56,717 nucleotides of DNA from positions 1 through 56,717 of the forward strand of contig DASPKX010000111.1 in the NCBI GenBank assembly GCA_035627835.1, read 5' to 3'. A model generated the notes under the pieces. That model worked only from the letters and a program-made list of their open reading frames with translations, ran no database searches and was not told the origin of the DNA. The translations under genes were made by a program, and so were the position numbers. Below are positions 42,792 to 51,988 of this stretch, piece after piece. How positions within the stretch are numbered: position 1 is the stretch's first letter; every line of letters starts with the position of its first letter. The DNA comes from DASPKX01 sp035627835. GTDB taxonomy: Bacteria; Verrucomicrobiota; Verrucomicrobiia; Limisphaerales; SXQI01.

Positions 42792-44033
42792 ATGAACCCC
42801 ACGTTGATCCATGTGACGCAACGTTTTCCGCGCCCGATTGTGGAGGACGTTTCGGCCGTCGCGCTGGCGGAACTGAGCAGGGTTCGAAAATACTTTGAAG
42901 GACGCAGCTCAATCGCGATTGCGGTGGGAAGCCGTGGGATCGCAAACCTCGCGCAGATTGTTCGCCAGAGCGTGAGGGTGTTAAGCTCCTGGGGATGCTC
43001 TCCATTCATCGTGCCCGCGATGGGGAGCCACGGAGGGGCGACCGCTCAAGGACAGGCGGAATTGCTCGCTTCCTACGGCATCACAGAGGAAAGCATGGGC
43101 TGTCCCGTGCGCTCATCTATGGAGGTGGTGGAGATACCAACCTCGCTCGGCTTCGGCGTTTACATGGATGCGCTGGCTAACGCTGCGGATGGTGTGCTGA
43201 TCATCAATCGCATAAAGCCGCACACGGATTTCCACGGACGCTACGAGAGCGGGTTGGTGAAGATGGCGGTGATTGGGCTGGGCAAGGAGCGGCAGGCCCA
43301 CCAGATTCATTGTTATGGCACGCATGGGTTGCGTGACCTCGTGCCGCAGGCCGCACATGAGATTCTTAGTCGCGGCAAAATCGTGGCGGGACTCGCGATT
43401 GTGGAGAATGCGTATGACGAGACGGCAATTATCGAAGCGATTCCGGCACAGGAGATCGAAGGCCGGGAGCCGGAGTTGCTTGCCGTTGCCAAGGGCAACA
43501 TGCCGCGGCTGCCGGTGGAGGATCTTGACGTCCTCATTGTGGATGAGCTTGGGAAGAACATCAGCGGGACGGGGATGGACACGAACATCATCGGGCGAAT
43601 TCGCATCCCGACTGAACGAGAGCCGGAGAGTCCGCGCATTCGAGCCATCATGGTGGACAGCCTGACGCCTGAATCGCACGGGAACGCCACCGGGATGGGC
43701 CTTGCCGATGTGGTGACGGAACGGTTGCGCGCGGCAATAGATTGGGAGGCTACTTACACTAATATCGTGACGAGCGGCTTTGCGGACCGGGGCAAACTTC
43801 CTGTGGTTCGGCGAACGGCGCGGGAGGCGTATGAGTTCGCCGTTCGCACTTGCGGAATGGTTGCGCCGGAAAAGCTGCGTGTGGTGCGGATTAAGAACAC
43901 TCTTCATTTGGGCGAGTGCTGGGTTTCCGCGTCGGTTGCGCAGGAGTTGAGTGCGCGCGAGGAAGTCTTGATCGGCGGAGAACATCCATTGTTCGATGAT
44001 GCGGGGCAGCTCGCTTTGGCAGCGCGCGGGTAA
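42792..44033 (+). CDS. LarA-like (DUF2088) protein, lactate-racemase domain
   Basis: A 413-residue protein related to nickel-pincer racemase LarA. The conserved region 'INRIKPHTDFHGRYESG' and 'LVKMAVIGLGKERQAHQIH' holds His144, His148 and Lys157, the lysine matching the position that anchors the pincer cofactor in LarA. N-terminal 'VPAMGSHGGATAQGQ' (His80) fits the same family. Most members with this exact pattern have unknown substrates, and no larB, larC or larE maturation genes are visible here, so racemase activity should not be assumed. It is transcribed divergently from the giant propeller gene (90-bp gap) and is followed by a 40-residue membrane protein starting one base after its stop. 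Confidence 0.8.
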   Translation: MNPTLIHVTQRFPRPIVEDVSAVALAELSRVRKYFEGRSSIAIAVGSRGIANLAQIVRQSVRVLSSWGCSPFIVPAMGSHGGATAQGQAELLASYGITEESMGCPVRSSMEVVEIPTSLGFGVYMDALANAADGVLIINRIKPHTDFHGRYESGLVKMAVIGLGKERQAHQIHCYGTHGLRDLVPQAAHEILSRGKIVAGLAIVENAYDETAIIEAIPAQEIEGREPELLAVAKGNMPRLPVEDLDVLIVDELGKNISGTGMDTNIIGRIRIPTEREPESPRIRAIMVDSLTPESHGNATGMGLADVVTERLRAAIDWEATYTNIVTSGFADRGKLPVVRRTAREAYEFAVRTCGMVAPEKLRVVRIKNTLHLGECWVSASVAQELSAREEVLIGGEHPLFDDAGQLALAARG

Positions 44034-44034
44034 C

Positions 44035-44157
44035 ATGAAAGAGCCAGATTTCTGGGGCATGCCGCCTTGGGTCTTTCTGGGGTTAACCAGCGTCATAGTT
44101 CTCCTTGTGACGGCATGGCTGGTGACCAAGGCGCTCGACTGGCTAGCCCGCTGGTAA
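44035..44157 (+). CDS. 40-residue membrane protein directly after the LarA-like gene
   Basis: The frame starts one base after the LarA-like stop (TAA C ATG), so translation is probably reinitiated. The product has one hydrophobic helix ('WVFLGLTSVIVLLVTAWLV') between a short polar N-terminus 'MKEPDFWGMPP' and a Trp/Arg-containing tail 'TKALDWLARW'. It falls below common length cut-offs. The profile of a single-span micro-protein and the coupling support it. No family recognised. Confidence 0.65.
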   Translation: MKEPDFWGMPPWVFLGLTSVIVLLVTAWLVTKALDWLARW

Positions 44158-44224
44158 AGGGTCGATCTCCTCTAACAGTTTGCTTGGCAAAAACCTGCCT
44201 GCGTCAAAGCGATCCGCGGACATT

Positions 44225-44890
44225 TCACAGATGCTTGTTGAACCAGTCTTGAGCCAGGAGGGCGACTTGTTCCAAGGCTCCCGCTTCGGTGAACAGGTGA
44301 GTGGCGCCTGCAATGGTGGCGAACTCGCAATGCGCTCCAATCGCCGCGTAGGCGTCGCGATTGAGATCCATCACTCCGAAATCGTCCCCTCCAACAATCA
44401 GCAGCGTTGGGGACTTAACTTTGGGGAGATGTTCCTCCGCAAGATCAGGACGGCCGCCGCGTGAAACCACCGCGCGGATACGATCACCATATTCCGCTGC
44501 GGCCACCAAAGCCGCGGCAGCGCCAGTGCTTGCGCCGAAGTAGCCCAGGGAATCGGTCCCGCAACGCTGCTCGCTGCGCAACCAACTGGTGGCGGCAATG
44601 AGCCGCTGGGCGAGAAAGGAAATATCAAAGCGGAGGTGGCGCGTGAAATACTCGTCGTGCTCTTCGGCGGGCGTAAGGAGATCGAAGAGGAGAGTTCCGA
44701 GATTCGCTTCGTGCAGGATGGAGGCAACGTAGCGGTTACGCGGGCTCAAGCGGCTGCTACCACTGCCATGGGCGAAAATTACCAGCCGATCGCATTCGCC
44801 AGGTGTAACAAGCTCACCGTCGAGCTTTACGCCGCCGACGGGAATCTGGATGGACCTTGATTGAAGCGGTTCCGGCGCCGTTTTCCTCAT
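44225..44890 (-). CDS. Alpha/beta-hydrolase (dienelactone-hydrolase-like)
   Basis: A 221-residue serine hydrolase: oxyanion-side 'VIFAHGSGSSRLSPRN', nucleophile Ser121 in 'GYFGASTGAAAAL', an Asp at about 170 ('LLIVGGDDFGVMD') and His198 in 'AGATHLFTE' complete the triad. Short, without signal peptide; the family includes dienelactone hydrolases and phosphoribosyltransferase-linked hydrolases with unknown substrates. The ATG at 44890 overlaps the stop of the erythromycin-esterase-family gene (ATGA), so the two are one operon. An in-frame ATG at 44932 lies inside that gene and is rejected. Confidence 0.85.
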   Translation of the reverse strand: MRKTAPEPLQSRSIQIPVGGVKLDGELVTPGECDRLVIFAHGSGSSRLSPRNRYVASILHEANLGTLLFDLLTPAEEHDEYFTRHLRFDISFLAQRLIAATSWLRSEQRCGTDSLGYFGASTGAAAALVAAAEYGDRIRAVVSRGGRPDLAEEHLPKVKSPTLLIVGGDDFGVMDLNRDAYAAIGAHCEFATIAGATHLFTEAGALEQVALLAQDWFNKHL

Positions 44891-46227
44891 AAGCCTGATG
44901 GATAGGTGTCGGGCGTTTCGCCGCCGATCCACAAGGGAGTGCGCTCCAGAGGCTCAAGGGCGCGTGTCACATCAAAGTGCAACATCGCGTCGAATTGGTA
45001 AGGCAGGTGGCTGAGAAAGTAGTGACTGTAGCGCTCGGTTTCGGGGCGATAAATCACTCCGATGGCGCGTTGATTTCGCTGCTCGGAAAGAGCTTCGCGC
45101 AAGCGCGCGTCATCACGGAGGAGCAGCATGAAGCGAGACTGGTCCACTTGATGGAACAGGTTTTCAAAGCTCCCGGGCATCCCTTCACGGACTCGCCGCC
45201 GCTCAGCGGGTGTGTCCCAGTCGCGGGCGGCAGTCACAGTGCCGCTGTTCGTGCTAAAGCCCACGAGCACGGATTCGGCTCCATACTTCTGGCGGATTAA
45301 TTGCCCGACGTTCCATTCGCCCCGCTGACCCATTTCAGTCGCGCGGGCATCGCCCAAATGCGAGTTATGAGCCCAGACAATCACCTTCGGCTCGCGGTGC
45401 TGTTGCCGAGTGTATTCACAGAGCGCGTCGATCGACTCGACCATGTGTTGGTCGCGCAGATTCCATGATGATGGGCGGCCGCGATACATGGAGCGGTAAT
45501 ATTGCTCGGCGTTCTTGGCCACGCGGGCGTTTTGCTCGGCGAAGAATGATTCCTCAGCGCACGGTTGGCCGTTGCGGATGCAATCGGAGGTGCGCTTTTG
45601 CAACACGACCAACTGGCGAATGACTTCTTCCTCGCACGAAAGGGAAATGTGCTGGCTGGAGGTCATTCCATACACCTGGGGATCATCGGCGAAGTCTTCG
45701 AAGCAGGCGTAGCGGCGCTTTGCTTGTTGGGCAGCGGCGGGGTCGTGCTGCTCGAGGTATCGGATGACCTGCTGGATGGAGCTGAACAGGCTGTAGAGGT
45801 CCATGCCGAAGAATCCGGTCTTCTGCCCCGAAGGTTGGGAATCATTGTGGGCGCGCAGCCAGCCAATGAAGTCGAGCACATCCGCGTTTCGCCACATCCA
45901 GGCGGGGAAGCGTTGGAAGTCCGCTAGTGAGTCAATGGCGGCGTTGTCATCGCTCTGGGCTGTCACGTGGCGGTGGATACGAAGGGCGTCGGGCCAGTCC
46001 GCTTCGACCGCGATGGTGTTGAAGCCTTTCTCGGTTATGAGCCGCTTCGTGATTGTTGCGCGTTCTTTGTAAAATTCGTGGGTGCCATGGCTCGCCTCGC
46101 CGAGGAGCACAAAGCGGGCGTCACCGATCATCTTCAGGAGCGGATCGTAGTCGCGTGCGCCGCCTTCAAGCGGGTGCGCCGCTTCGCGAATGGAATCCAG
46201 GACTGCGTGTTCACGAATGCGCGCCAT
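44887..46227 (-). CDS. Erythromycin-esterase-family protein
   Basis: A 446-residue protein of the EreA/EreB fold. The catalytic-pocket motifs 'LLGEASHGTHEFY' (Glu44, His47, His50) and 'VEADWPD' (Glu75) are present, as is 'VWAHNSHLGDA' further on, all matching positions needed for hydrolysis in EreB-type enzymes. Chromosomal members of this family next to a small alpha/beta-hydrolase are common and generally not resistance genes; their substrates are unknown. Its stop overlaps the start of the hydrolase gene downstream. Resistance to macrolides should not be inferred. Confidence 0.88.
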   Translation of the reverse strand: MARIREHAVLDSIREAAHPLEGGARDYDPLLKMIGDARFVLLGEASHGTHEFYKERATITKRLITEKGFNTIAVEADWPDALRIHRHVTAQSDDNAAIDSLADFQRFPAWMWRNADVLDFIGWLRAHNDSQPSGQKTGFFGMDLYSLFSSIQQVIRYLEQHDPAAAQQAKRRYACFEDFADDPQVYGMTSSQHISLSCEEEVIRQLVVLQKRTSDCIRNGQPCAEESFFAEQNARVAKNAEQYYRSMYRGRPSSWNLRDQHMVESIDALCEYTRQQHREPKVIVWAHNSHLGDARATEMGQRGEWNVGQLIRQKYGAESVLVGFSTNSGTVTAARDWDTPAERRRVREGMPGSFENLFHQVDQSRFMLLLRDDARLREALSEQRNQRAIGVIYRPETERYSHYFLSHLPYQFDAMLHFDVTRALEPLERTPLWIGGETPDTYPSGL

Positions 46228-46318
46228 AAAGCCTCAGAGTCAATAAACGACGCATGCAGGCGGTGTGCAAGGAACTGACCAACGGAGTTGAGCCTCAGGG
46301 TATGGCCGATAAACAGGA

Positions 46319-46366
46319 AACAAACCGAACAGAGGCGCAGAGGGAAGGCAGGACGACGCAGAGAGG
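46319..46366. repeat. Degenerate CAGAGGCGCAGAG-type intergenic repeat
   Basis: The short spacer between the esterase start and the alcohol-dehydrogenase stop contains ACAGAGGCGCAGAGG and GACGCAGAGAGG, in tandem and purine-rich. They resemble a dispersed intergenic repeat I associate with Planctomycetes and Verrucomicrobia. No gene or hairpin is apparent. Confidence 0.45.
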
Positions 46367-46368
46367 AG

Positions 46369-47559
46369 TTACCAGGCAGCCTGGTAGAGGCTGATGAAAT
46401 CGTCTCGGGTGATTGGGCGGGGGTTGAAGGTGGCGGTCCATTGACGCGCAGCCTCTTCAGCCATAACGGGAATTTTGGCGGCTTCGACCCCGCAGTCGCG
46501 GAGGCGAGCGGGAAGGTTGGCGCTGGTGAGCAATTCCAGGAGCCGGGCGGAAAGGACGTCGGCGGCTTTAAGGCCGGGAGTTGCGGGGTCCACCAGATGA
46601 ACCAGCAGCGCGATCTCCGCGTAGGCGCGAGCAGCGGCGGGTTCGTGGGCGTTGAATCGCACGACGTGCGGAAGCATCAGCCCAACGGCGTGGCCGTGGA
46701 TGATGTTGAAATGGGCTGTGAGCGGGTTGGCAGCGGAATGCGCAGCGCCCAGCATGCTGTTTTCAATCGCGGTGCCCGCGTAGGCCGCGCCGAGCAGCAT
46801 GCGGCCTCGCGCTTCCACATCGCTGGGATTTGAAAGCACACGATCAAAGCCGGTCATGCAGAGCTGGAAGGCTTCGCGCGCGAAGAGCCAGGACAAGGCG
46901 TTCTTCTTCTTTGTAACGGCTGTCTCCACCGCGTGGGCGATGGCGTCGATCCCCGTGCAGGCGGTCACACGCTGTGGCTGTGATAATGTGAGCGTGGGGT
47001 CGAGAATGGCAATGCGAGCCGCAGCTTTCGGGTCACCGCAGGCCATTTTTTGGTGGGTGTTTTCGTCGGCGATTAGAGCGAACGATTGGCACTCGCTGCC
47101 CGTGCCCGCAGTTGTTGGAACGGCAATGAGGGGCAGCATTGGCTGGGTTGCTTTGCCGATCCCCCAGTAATCCTGCATGCGCCCGCCGTTCGTCAGGATG
47201 AAGTTGCAGCCTTTGGCGGTGTCCATGGCGCTGCCGCCCCCAAGGCCCACGATGAAATCAATCTGCGCTTCACGAGCGACCTTAACGCACTCGTCAACAT
47301 CGCGTGTGGTGGGGTTCTCCTGGACTGAGTCGTAGGTCGTGCTTTGCAACCCTGCCGCGCGCAGGAGGCCGATCACGCGGTCGGCATGACCGGCCTTGAT
47401 GATTCCTTTATCCGTGACGAGAAGAACTCTCGTGGCGCCAAGGTTGCGCGCCAGGTCACCGATTCGGTCAATAGTGTTGGGTCCAAAAATCAGCCGGGTT
47501 CGCGGCTGATAATCAAACGCCGCGACCGGGAGTTGGGTGGAGCTGACCGAATGTTCCAT
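46369..47559 (-). CDS. Iron-containing (type III) alcohol dehydrogenase
   Basis: A 396-residue NAD(P)-dependent enzyme that interconverts alcohols and aldehydes. The cofactor loop 'GLGGGSAMDTAKG', 'PTTAGTGSECQSFALI' and the metal ligands Asp205/His209 ('GIDAIAHAVE'), His274 ('GAAHSAAN') and His288 ('IIHGHAVGLMLP') follow the family. It is the last gene of the seven-gene unit, 12 bp after the aldehyde-dehydrogenase-like gene. In context it would reduce the aldehyde made by that enzyme, or oxidise the alcohol in reverse. Confidence 0.9.
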   Translation of the reverse strand: MEHSVSSTQLPVAAFDYQPRTRLIFGPNTIDRIGDLARNLGATRVLLVTDKGIIKAGHADRVIGLLRAAGLQSTTYDSVQENPTTRDVDECVKVAREAQIDFIVGLGGGSAMDTAKGCNFILTNGGRMQDYWGIGKATQPMLPLIAVPTTAGTGSECQSFALIADENTHQKMACGDPKAAARIAILDPTLTLSQPQRVTACTGIDAIAHAVETAVTKKKNALSWLFAREAFQLCMTGFDRVLSNPSDVEARGRMLLGAAYAGTAIENSMLGAAHSAANPLTAHFNIIHGHAVGLMLPHVVRFNAHEPAAARAYAEIALLVHLVDPATPGLKAADVLSARLLELLTSANLPARLRDCGVEAAKIPVMAEEAARQWTATFNPRPITRDDFISLYQAAW

Positions 47560-47571
47560 GCCCTGCCCTGC

Positions 47572-49008
47572 TCACCAGCCGAAGTCGATGGAACGGCGTT
47601 TGTAGAGGAATTCGAACATGTTCCCCTCGTGCGGCTGATCCCAGGAAATCTTCATCGTGGAAATCGGGCCGATGTTGAGGCGATCGATGAAGGAGGCTTC
47701 CTGCAGCTCTTCAATAAAGGCTTTGTCCTTAGTGATCGCGGTGACCACGAGAGAGTAGCCAATTTGCTTGAGCATCTCGCTTTGCGGAACTTCAACCACA
47801 CTGGCGTACGGGCAAAGATACTCCTTGTTGGCAAGGGGATGAGCGAATGATTCGCAATGCACGATGGTGGGGCGAACATAGACGCCGCCTTCGTAGCTCA
47901 CCTTGCGCGGGCCGTTGCGGTACTTGGCAGTCATCTCGGTGGCGCCTGGCGTTTTCAGGCCGTCCTCGATGGCAGCGTCGATGAAATCGGCCATCTTCAC
48001 ATTCGCGAATCCAGAAAGACGGGCATTCTGGTCGTCCGCAGGCAATGGCTGGACCGGTCCGAGTTTCTGCGCCAGTGCGTCGGCTATTTCTTTGGCGTAC
48101 TTCGGCACAACGATGGCGGAGGCATTAATGCAACTCCGGCCGCCGTTGTCCGATATTGAGGAGACCATCAGGTCGATGTGCTCGCGCCAGTTTTCGATTT
48201 GATCGACGCCGATGAGCACCTTGCTCCAGCCTGGCCCGTGAACTTGAATGGCGGGGTTGTTGGCGTATTGGGCAGTGGTGTTTTTGTCGCCAAAAATCAA
48301 CGCGCGACCACAGGTCTTCAGGATTTCGCCAGCGCCTTCGTGATCGGTGGGGTAGAAGCCGAACGCTTCAGCGGGGCACCCGGCGGCGATGAACGCCTGA
48401 ATGAGGCGATAGGGAGTCCAAGGCTCTTCTTTGCCCGGCTTGATCACCACTGGAATCTTGAGGGCAATCGCGGGAAGCCAGAGGGAGTTCACGGCGGGTG
48501 AATTGCTCGGCATTACGAGGCCGAGGGCCTGAGTGGTCGGAAAGAAGCTCACTTTTGTTCCGGCGAATTCGCCAGAGCCGCTGTCTATGAGGTCCAGCGG
48601 CAATCCACGGGTCAGGCCGTTCAGCACCTCCGCCATGTTGGTGAGGGCGTAATGGATCTTGGCCATGTTCCGGCGAACCATCACGTAAGGCAGGCCGCTG
48701 GTGGAGCTGAGGCTTTGGACATATTGATCGGCGGTTTGCGTGTGGCCTTTGTCGCCCAGAGGCAGTGTGCCGTTGAGAAAGAGGTCGCCAGCTTTCCGGC
48801 AGATCTCCAGCAACTGCGCTGTGCTAAAGCGGCGCAACGCGGCGCGGGACTCGCTGATCTTCGCCAGGTCACGCCGCACAATGCCGGCATTCACCTGGCT
48901 GATGCTCAGGAGTGGTTTCTGGCTGAGGTGATCGATGAGATCGGATTTCTCGAGGCTCTCGTAAGCGCGGCCGCGGCGCAGGGCTGGAATGTGCGGGATG
49001 TCTGACAT
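47572..49008 (-). CDS. Aldehyde-dehydrogenase-superfamily reductase, acyl-reductase-like
   Basis: A 478-residue ALDH-fold protein. The nucleophile Cys293 is clear in 'SDNGGRSCINASAIV' and the coenzyme-binding 'LGLVMPSNSPAVN' and 'IPVVIKPGKEEPWTPY' are present. The general-base glutamate motif (usual ELGGK) is replaced by 'VHGPGWSKVLI', as in acyl-reducing members such as LuxC, which suggests reduction of an activated acyl group rather than simple aldehyde oxidation. The gene lies between the carboxylate-activating enzyme (37 bp upstream) and the alcohol dehydrogenase (12 bp downstream), which fits a carboxylate-to-aldehyde step. The direction and the acyl carrier remain inference. Confidence 0.8.
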   Translation of the reverse strand: MSDIPHIPALRRGRAYESLEKSDLIDHLSQKPLLSISQVNAGIVRRDLAKISESRAALRRFSTAQLLEICRKAGDLFLNGTLPLGDKGHTQTADQYVQSLSSTSGLPYVMVRRNMAKIHYALTNMAEVLNGLTRGLPLDLIDSGSGEFAGTKVSFFPTTQALGLVMPSNSPAVNSLWLPAIALKIPVVIKPGKEEPWTPYRLIQAFIAAGCPAEAFGFYPTDHEGAGEILKTCGRALIFGDKNTTAQYANNPAIQVHGPGWSKVLIGVDQIENWREHIDLMVSSISDNGGRSCINASAIVVPKYAKEIADALAQKLGPVQPLPADDQNARLSGFANVKMADFIDAAIEDGLKTPGATEMTAKYRNGPRKVSYEGGVYVRPTIVHCESFAHPLANKEYLCPYASVVEVPQSEMLKQIGYSLVVTAITKDKAFIEELQEASFIDRLNIGPISTMKISWDQPHEGNMFEFLYKRRSIDFGW

Positions 49009-49045
49009 GGCTCCTTAAAGTGACCTAAACTTTCTGACGCGCGAG

Positions 49046-50131
49046 TTAGTACACGCCTTCGACAATATTTTTTTCCATCGCGCCAAATGGGCGGACATCA
49101 CCGACACCGTCCCATGGATATTCAGGGACAGGTGTTCGGCGCATGGCTTCGTCGCGCTCGAGGAACCGTGGCATGAAAAATTCCCAGGTCATGGTGGTCA
49201 ACTCCACGCGGCCCCATTCGCCGTAATTCTTGAGCTGGCTCGTGTTGTTCGGGTCCACGATGCGCAGGACCGCGCGAGGCTGCGGGGCGTAGTACGTGAC
49301 GGAGAAGTTGTCTTCCGGCTTTAACTTCCGGCTCGCAGCCAGGCCCATGAGGGTGTTGCCGTACGTGGGATAGAAGCCGATGCGGTTCTCGAGAACTTCC
49401 TCAGTGAGGAAACGCACATACTGCGGAGTCATGGTGGTGCCGCCGCAGAACACGCCGCGAATGCCGGCGTCCCAGAGGTTCACCTTCTCGCCGAGGGCTT
49501 CCAGCAGTTTCGGCGTGGTGAACAAGCCCGTCACTTTGCGGTTCTTTAAGATTGTCACCGCTTGATCGACCACATGGTCCATGTAAGCGCGGGCGACTTC
49601 GAATTGCTTGTTGGAAAGAACCTTCTTCACCCAGCGCGGATCCAAATCGATAAAGAAGCAAGAGGAGCCGCGAACGTTAGCCAAATGCTCAATGGCCAAA
49701 CGCAGCCGACGCGGGCCGGTAGGGCCGACCATCAGCCAGGCGCCGCCGCGCGGGAAATGTTCGTCCGAAATCTTCGTGGAAAACTCGCTGTAATCGGTCT
49801 TGTAGTCGTCCCAGCCGATCCGCTGCTTGGGCATCCCTGTGGTTCCGCCTGTTTCGAAGATGTTGTAAGGGCGGCCTTGATACTTTTTGGGAACCCAAAC
49901 TTCGTTGGGTGAATCCCGCAGCCACTCATCCTGGAAGTGCGGGAACTTCAGCATGTCCGCGAAGCTCTTCACTTCTTCCGCTGGATTCCAACCAGCTTTC
50001 TTGGCCCAATCCAGCCAGAATGGGCAGCCCGTTTCCGGGGAGAAATGGTAACGAACAATTTGGCGGGTGTGCTCGTCGAGCTGTTCCTGGGCCTTTTTAA
50101 TCGGCCCTTCGAGTGCGGGGTCAATGTTCAT
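49046..50131 (-). CDS. ANL-superfamily carboxylate-activating enzyme (EhpF/LuxE-like)
   Basis: A 361-residue adenylate-forming protein lacking the usual large C-terminal domain. The ATP-binding loop 'FETGGTTGMPKQRI' (residues 92-105), the 'FYPTYGNTLMG' motif and 'NYGEWGRVELT' are the ANL signatures. Size and opening ('HTRQIVRYHFSPETGCPFWL') recall proteins annotated as phenazine-antibiotic or arylcarboxylate activating enzymes (EhpF-like), in which the adenylated acid is then reduced by an ALDH-like partner. The next gene encodes exactly such a partner. I infer activation of an aromatic or similar acid; the substrate is not shown by the sequence. A plain CoA ligase role is less likely given the size. 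Confidence 0.8.
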   Translation of the reverse strand: MNIDPALEGPIKKAQEQLDEHTRQIVRYHFSPETGCPFWLDWAKKAGWNPAEEVKSFADMLKFPHFQDEWLRDSPNEVWVPKKYQGRPYNIFETGGTTGMPKQRIGWDDYKTDYSEFSTKISDEHFPRGGAWLMVGPTGPRRLRLAIEHLANVRGSSCFFIDLDPRWVKKVLSNKQFEVARAYMDHVVDQAVTILKNRKVTGLFTTPKLLEALGEKVNLWDAGIRGVFCGGTTMTPQYVRFLTEEVLENRIGFYPTYGNTLMGLAASRKLKPEDNFSVTYYAPQPRAVLRIVDPNNTSQLKNYGEWGRVELTTMTWEFFMPRFLERDEAMRRTPVPEYPWDGVGDVRPFGAMEKNIVEGVY

Positions 50132-50152
50132 GAACGTAGAGGAGTTTAAATA

Positions 50153-51757
50153 CTAGGTTTTAGCTCTGGCGCTCAAGGCAGATTCCTGCCCGAGGGCCGC
50201 TCTGCGGCCTTGCTGCGGTGATGGAAAAAACTTGGCGATCGTTGCGGCTGAGGGCGGCGCGGTGAAGAGCGAGACGACCCACAGGATAAGCCCGGCAATT
50301 AGAGTCATCGGGACCACGGAGAGATAGCCAAAATGGGTGACGCCACCTGGGGTGCGCAAGAAGAGGTTGCCCAACCCAGGGAAGACCTGGACGGGAGGCT
50401 GGCCGGGGCCCGGGGCGATTTTCATTGTGTGCTCATGCAGCCAGAAGGTGAAGATCAAGGCGATCACCACCCAAACGGCGGCGCTGAACACGCCCCATTT
50501 CGTAGCCCGTTTCCAATACATAGCTGCAAGCATGATGGGCGCTAGGGCGGAAAAACCAGAGAACGCGAAGCGAATGGCCAGGTTGAAGATTCCTTCCTTA
50601 TCTTTCAGCGCGAGCGCAATGAAGTAGGCGGCAGCAGTCACGATGACCACGAATGCGCGCCCCCACCAAACTTGCGCCTGGTCGCTCATGGTCGCGCCTT
50701 TGTAGAAGCGGACCAGATCGTTCGTGAACATCGTGCAGAGAGCCAGGATCTGACTGTCAGTCGCCATAACCGCCGCCATGATGGCCGCGCCCAGAACACC
50801 TGCCAAAACGACACTGGTATTAGCGTTCAATAGACGCAAGAGAACGTCATCGGACTCGCCCGGACGCAGGCCCGGGAATTGCGAAGCGGCCACCACACCT
50901 AGAAAGACGCTGGGCAACCAGAGCACCAGGATGCAGATCGGATAGAAGATGATGGTCTTCTTGAAGGCGCTCACCTTCTCTGCGGTCATGCACATGATGG
51001 CCACATGCGGGAACATGATTGAGGAGAGCGGGATGAACATGTAGCTGAAGAATTCCTGCGGCGCGATTCGCTCGCGAGTCAGCAACGGCAGCGTCTTAGG
51101 ATCGGACGCCAGCTTTTCCATGACGCCGCTGTAACCGCCAAGGGCTTTGCCGATCAGGATGAAAGCAATTGTGCCGAAGCAGAGGAACATGATTGTTTGG
51201 AAGGTGTTCACCCAGGCGGTCCCGCGCATTCCGCCAAAGAACACGTAGCTCATGACCACAACGGCCACGAGGGCGCCGCCGAACCAATAAGGCACCTTCC
51301 CGCCGCTGATCGCTTCGAGTGTTTTGCCGCCGCCTATCACGCCAATGATGATGTAGGGAACCAGCATGGCGGCGGTGAGCGCGAAGATGAGTGTGCCGGT
51401 GCCACCGCATTCAAAGCGCTCGCGTAGGAACTGCACCTGGGTGATGTAGCCGTGCTGCTTACCGACGGCCCACAATCGCGTGCCGATTAGCAGGAAGGTC
51501 AGCGGGATAATGAGAGCGGAGGATGACGCGAGTTGCCCAAAGATTCCGACCCCACGCTGATAAGCGGCGCCAGAGCTGCCCAGGATCGAGAAGGCCGTCA
51601 TGTTCGTGCCGAACAAAGCGAGGAGGAAGATGTAGGGCGTGAGCGAACGGCTTGCGACGAAGAAGTCTTCGCGGGTTTGCTTCCCTTTGCGGAAAGCAAA
51701 GATGCCGATGTACAGCACAACGGCGAGGTAGCAGAAAACGACGATGGCGGGAATCAT
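50153..51757 (-). CDS. Sodium:solute symporter (SSS family)
   Basis: A 534-residue inner-membrane transporter with about 13 hydrophobic segments. The family signature region 'GTNMTAFSILGSSGAAYQRG' and the sodium-site pattern ending 'AAIMAAVMATDSQILALCTMF' (about 320-345) are evident. The long N-terminal 'GKQTREDFFVASRSLTPY' is a normal SSS start. The gene overlaps the DUF3311 gene (ATGA) and precedes the carboxylate-activating enzyme by 21 bp, so it most likely imports that pathway's acid substrate. SSS members carry sugars, amino acids, acetate, pantothenate and others; the family alone does not tell which. Confidence 0.88.
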   Translation of the reverse strand: MIPAIVVFCYLAVVLYIGIFAFRKGKQTREDFFVASRSLTPYIFLLALFGTNMTAFSILGSSGAAYQRGVGIFGQLASSSALIIPLTFLLIGTRLWAVGKQHGYITQVQFLRERFECGGTGTLIFALTAAMLVPYIIIGVIGGGKTLEAISGGKVPYWFGGALVAVVVMSYVFFGGMRGTAWVNTFQTIMFLCFGTIAFILIGKALGGYSGVMEKLASDPKTLPLLTRERIAPQEFFSYMFIPLSSIMFPHVAIMCMTAEKVSAFKKTIIFYPICILVLWLPSVFLGVVAASQFPGLRPGESDDVLLRLLNANTSVVLAGVLGAAIMAAVMATDSQILALCTMFTNDLVRFYKGATMSDQAQVWWGRAFVVIVTAAAYFIALALKDKEGIFNLAIRFAFSGFSALAPIMLAAMYWKRATKWGVFSAAVWVVIALIFTFWLHEHTMKIAPGPGQPPVQVFPGLGNLFLRTPGGVTHFGYLSVVPMTLIAGLILWVVSLFTAPPSAATIAKFFPSPQQGRRAALGQESALSARAKT

Positions 51758-51984
51758 GGGCGTTTGTTCTGATCCCGCTCAAGCTCATCGATGTGCCTTG
51801 GCCAGACTAACCGGACCAAGGCCCACATGAGCAGGGAAGCGAGCACGCAATAAAGCGCGTGGTAGCTAAGCGCCGGAGGAAGGGTTCCGAGCAGCAGCGG
51901 GCGCGCTGTTTTCCACCACCAGAAATCCTGGTGGAGGGCAAACAGTGCAAGGACCAGCAGCGCCGCGATGACCCGCCTGCTCAT
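51754..51984 (-). CDS. DUF3311 small membrane protein
   Basis: A 76-residue protein with two hydrophobic helices ('RVIAALLVLALFALHQDFWW' and 'ALYCVLASLLMWALVRLVW'). 'FWWW' and the adjacent symporter are typical of DUF3311 proteins, which are regularly encoded next to SSS transporters and thought to be accessory subunits. The start follows the PQQ-like gene by 4 bp and the stop overlaps the symporter start. Confidence 0.8.
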   Translation of the reverse strand: MSRRVIAALLVLALFALHQDFWWWKTARPLLLGTLPPALSYHALYCVLASLLMWALVRLVWPRHIDELERDQNKRP

Positions 51985-51988
51985 TGAA

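Noticed and set aside
42792..44033. Lactate racemase larA
   Set aside because: Key His and Lys are present, but larB, larC and larE maturation genes are not seen and many DUF2088 proteins have other roles.
44887..46227. Macrolide resistance gene
   Set aside because: The fold matches erythromycin esterase, but chromosomal members next to a small hydrolase are usually of unknown function and no mobile element surrounds it.
46302..46396. Short frame starting at ATG 46302
   Set aside because: About 30 very polar codons made of the CAGAGGCGCAGAG-type repeat; no ribosome-binding site.
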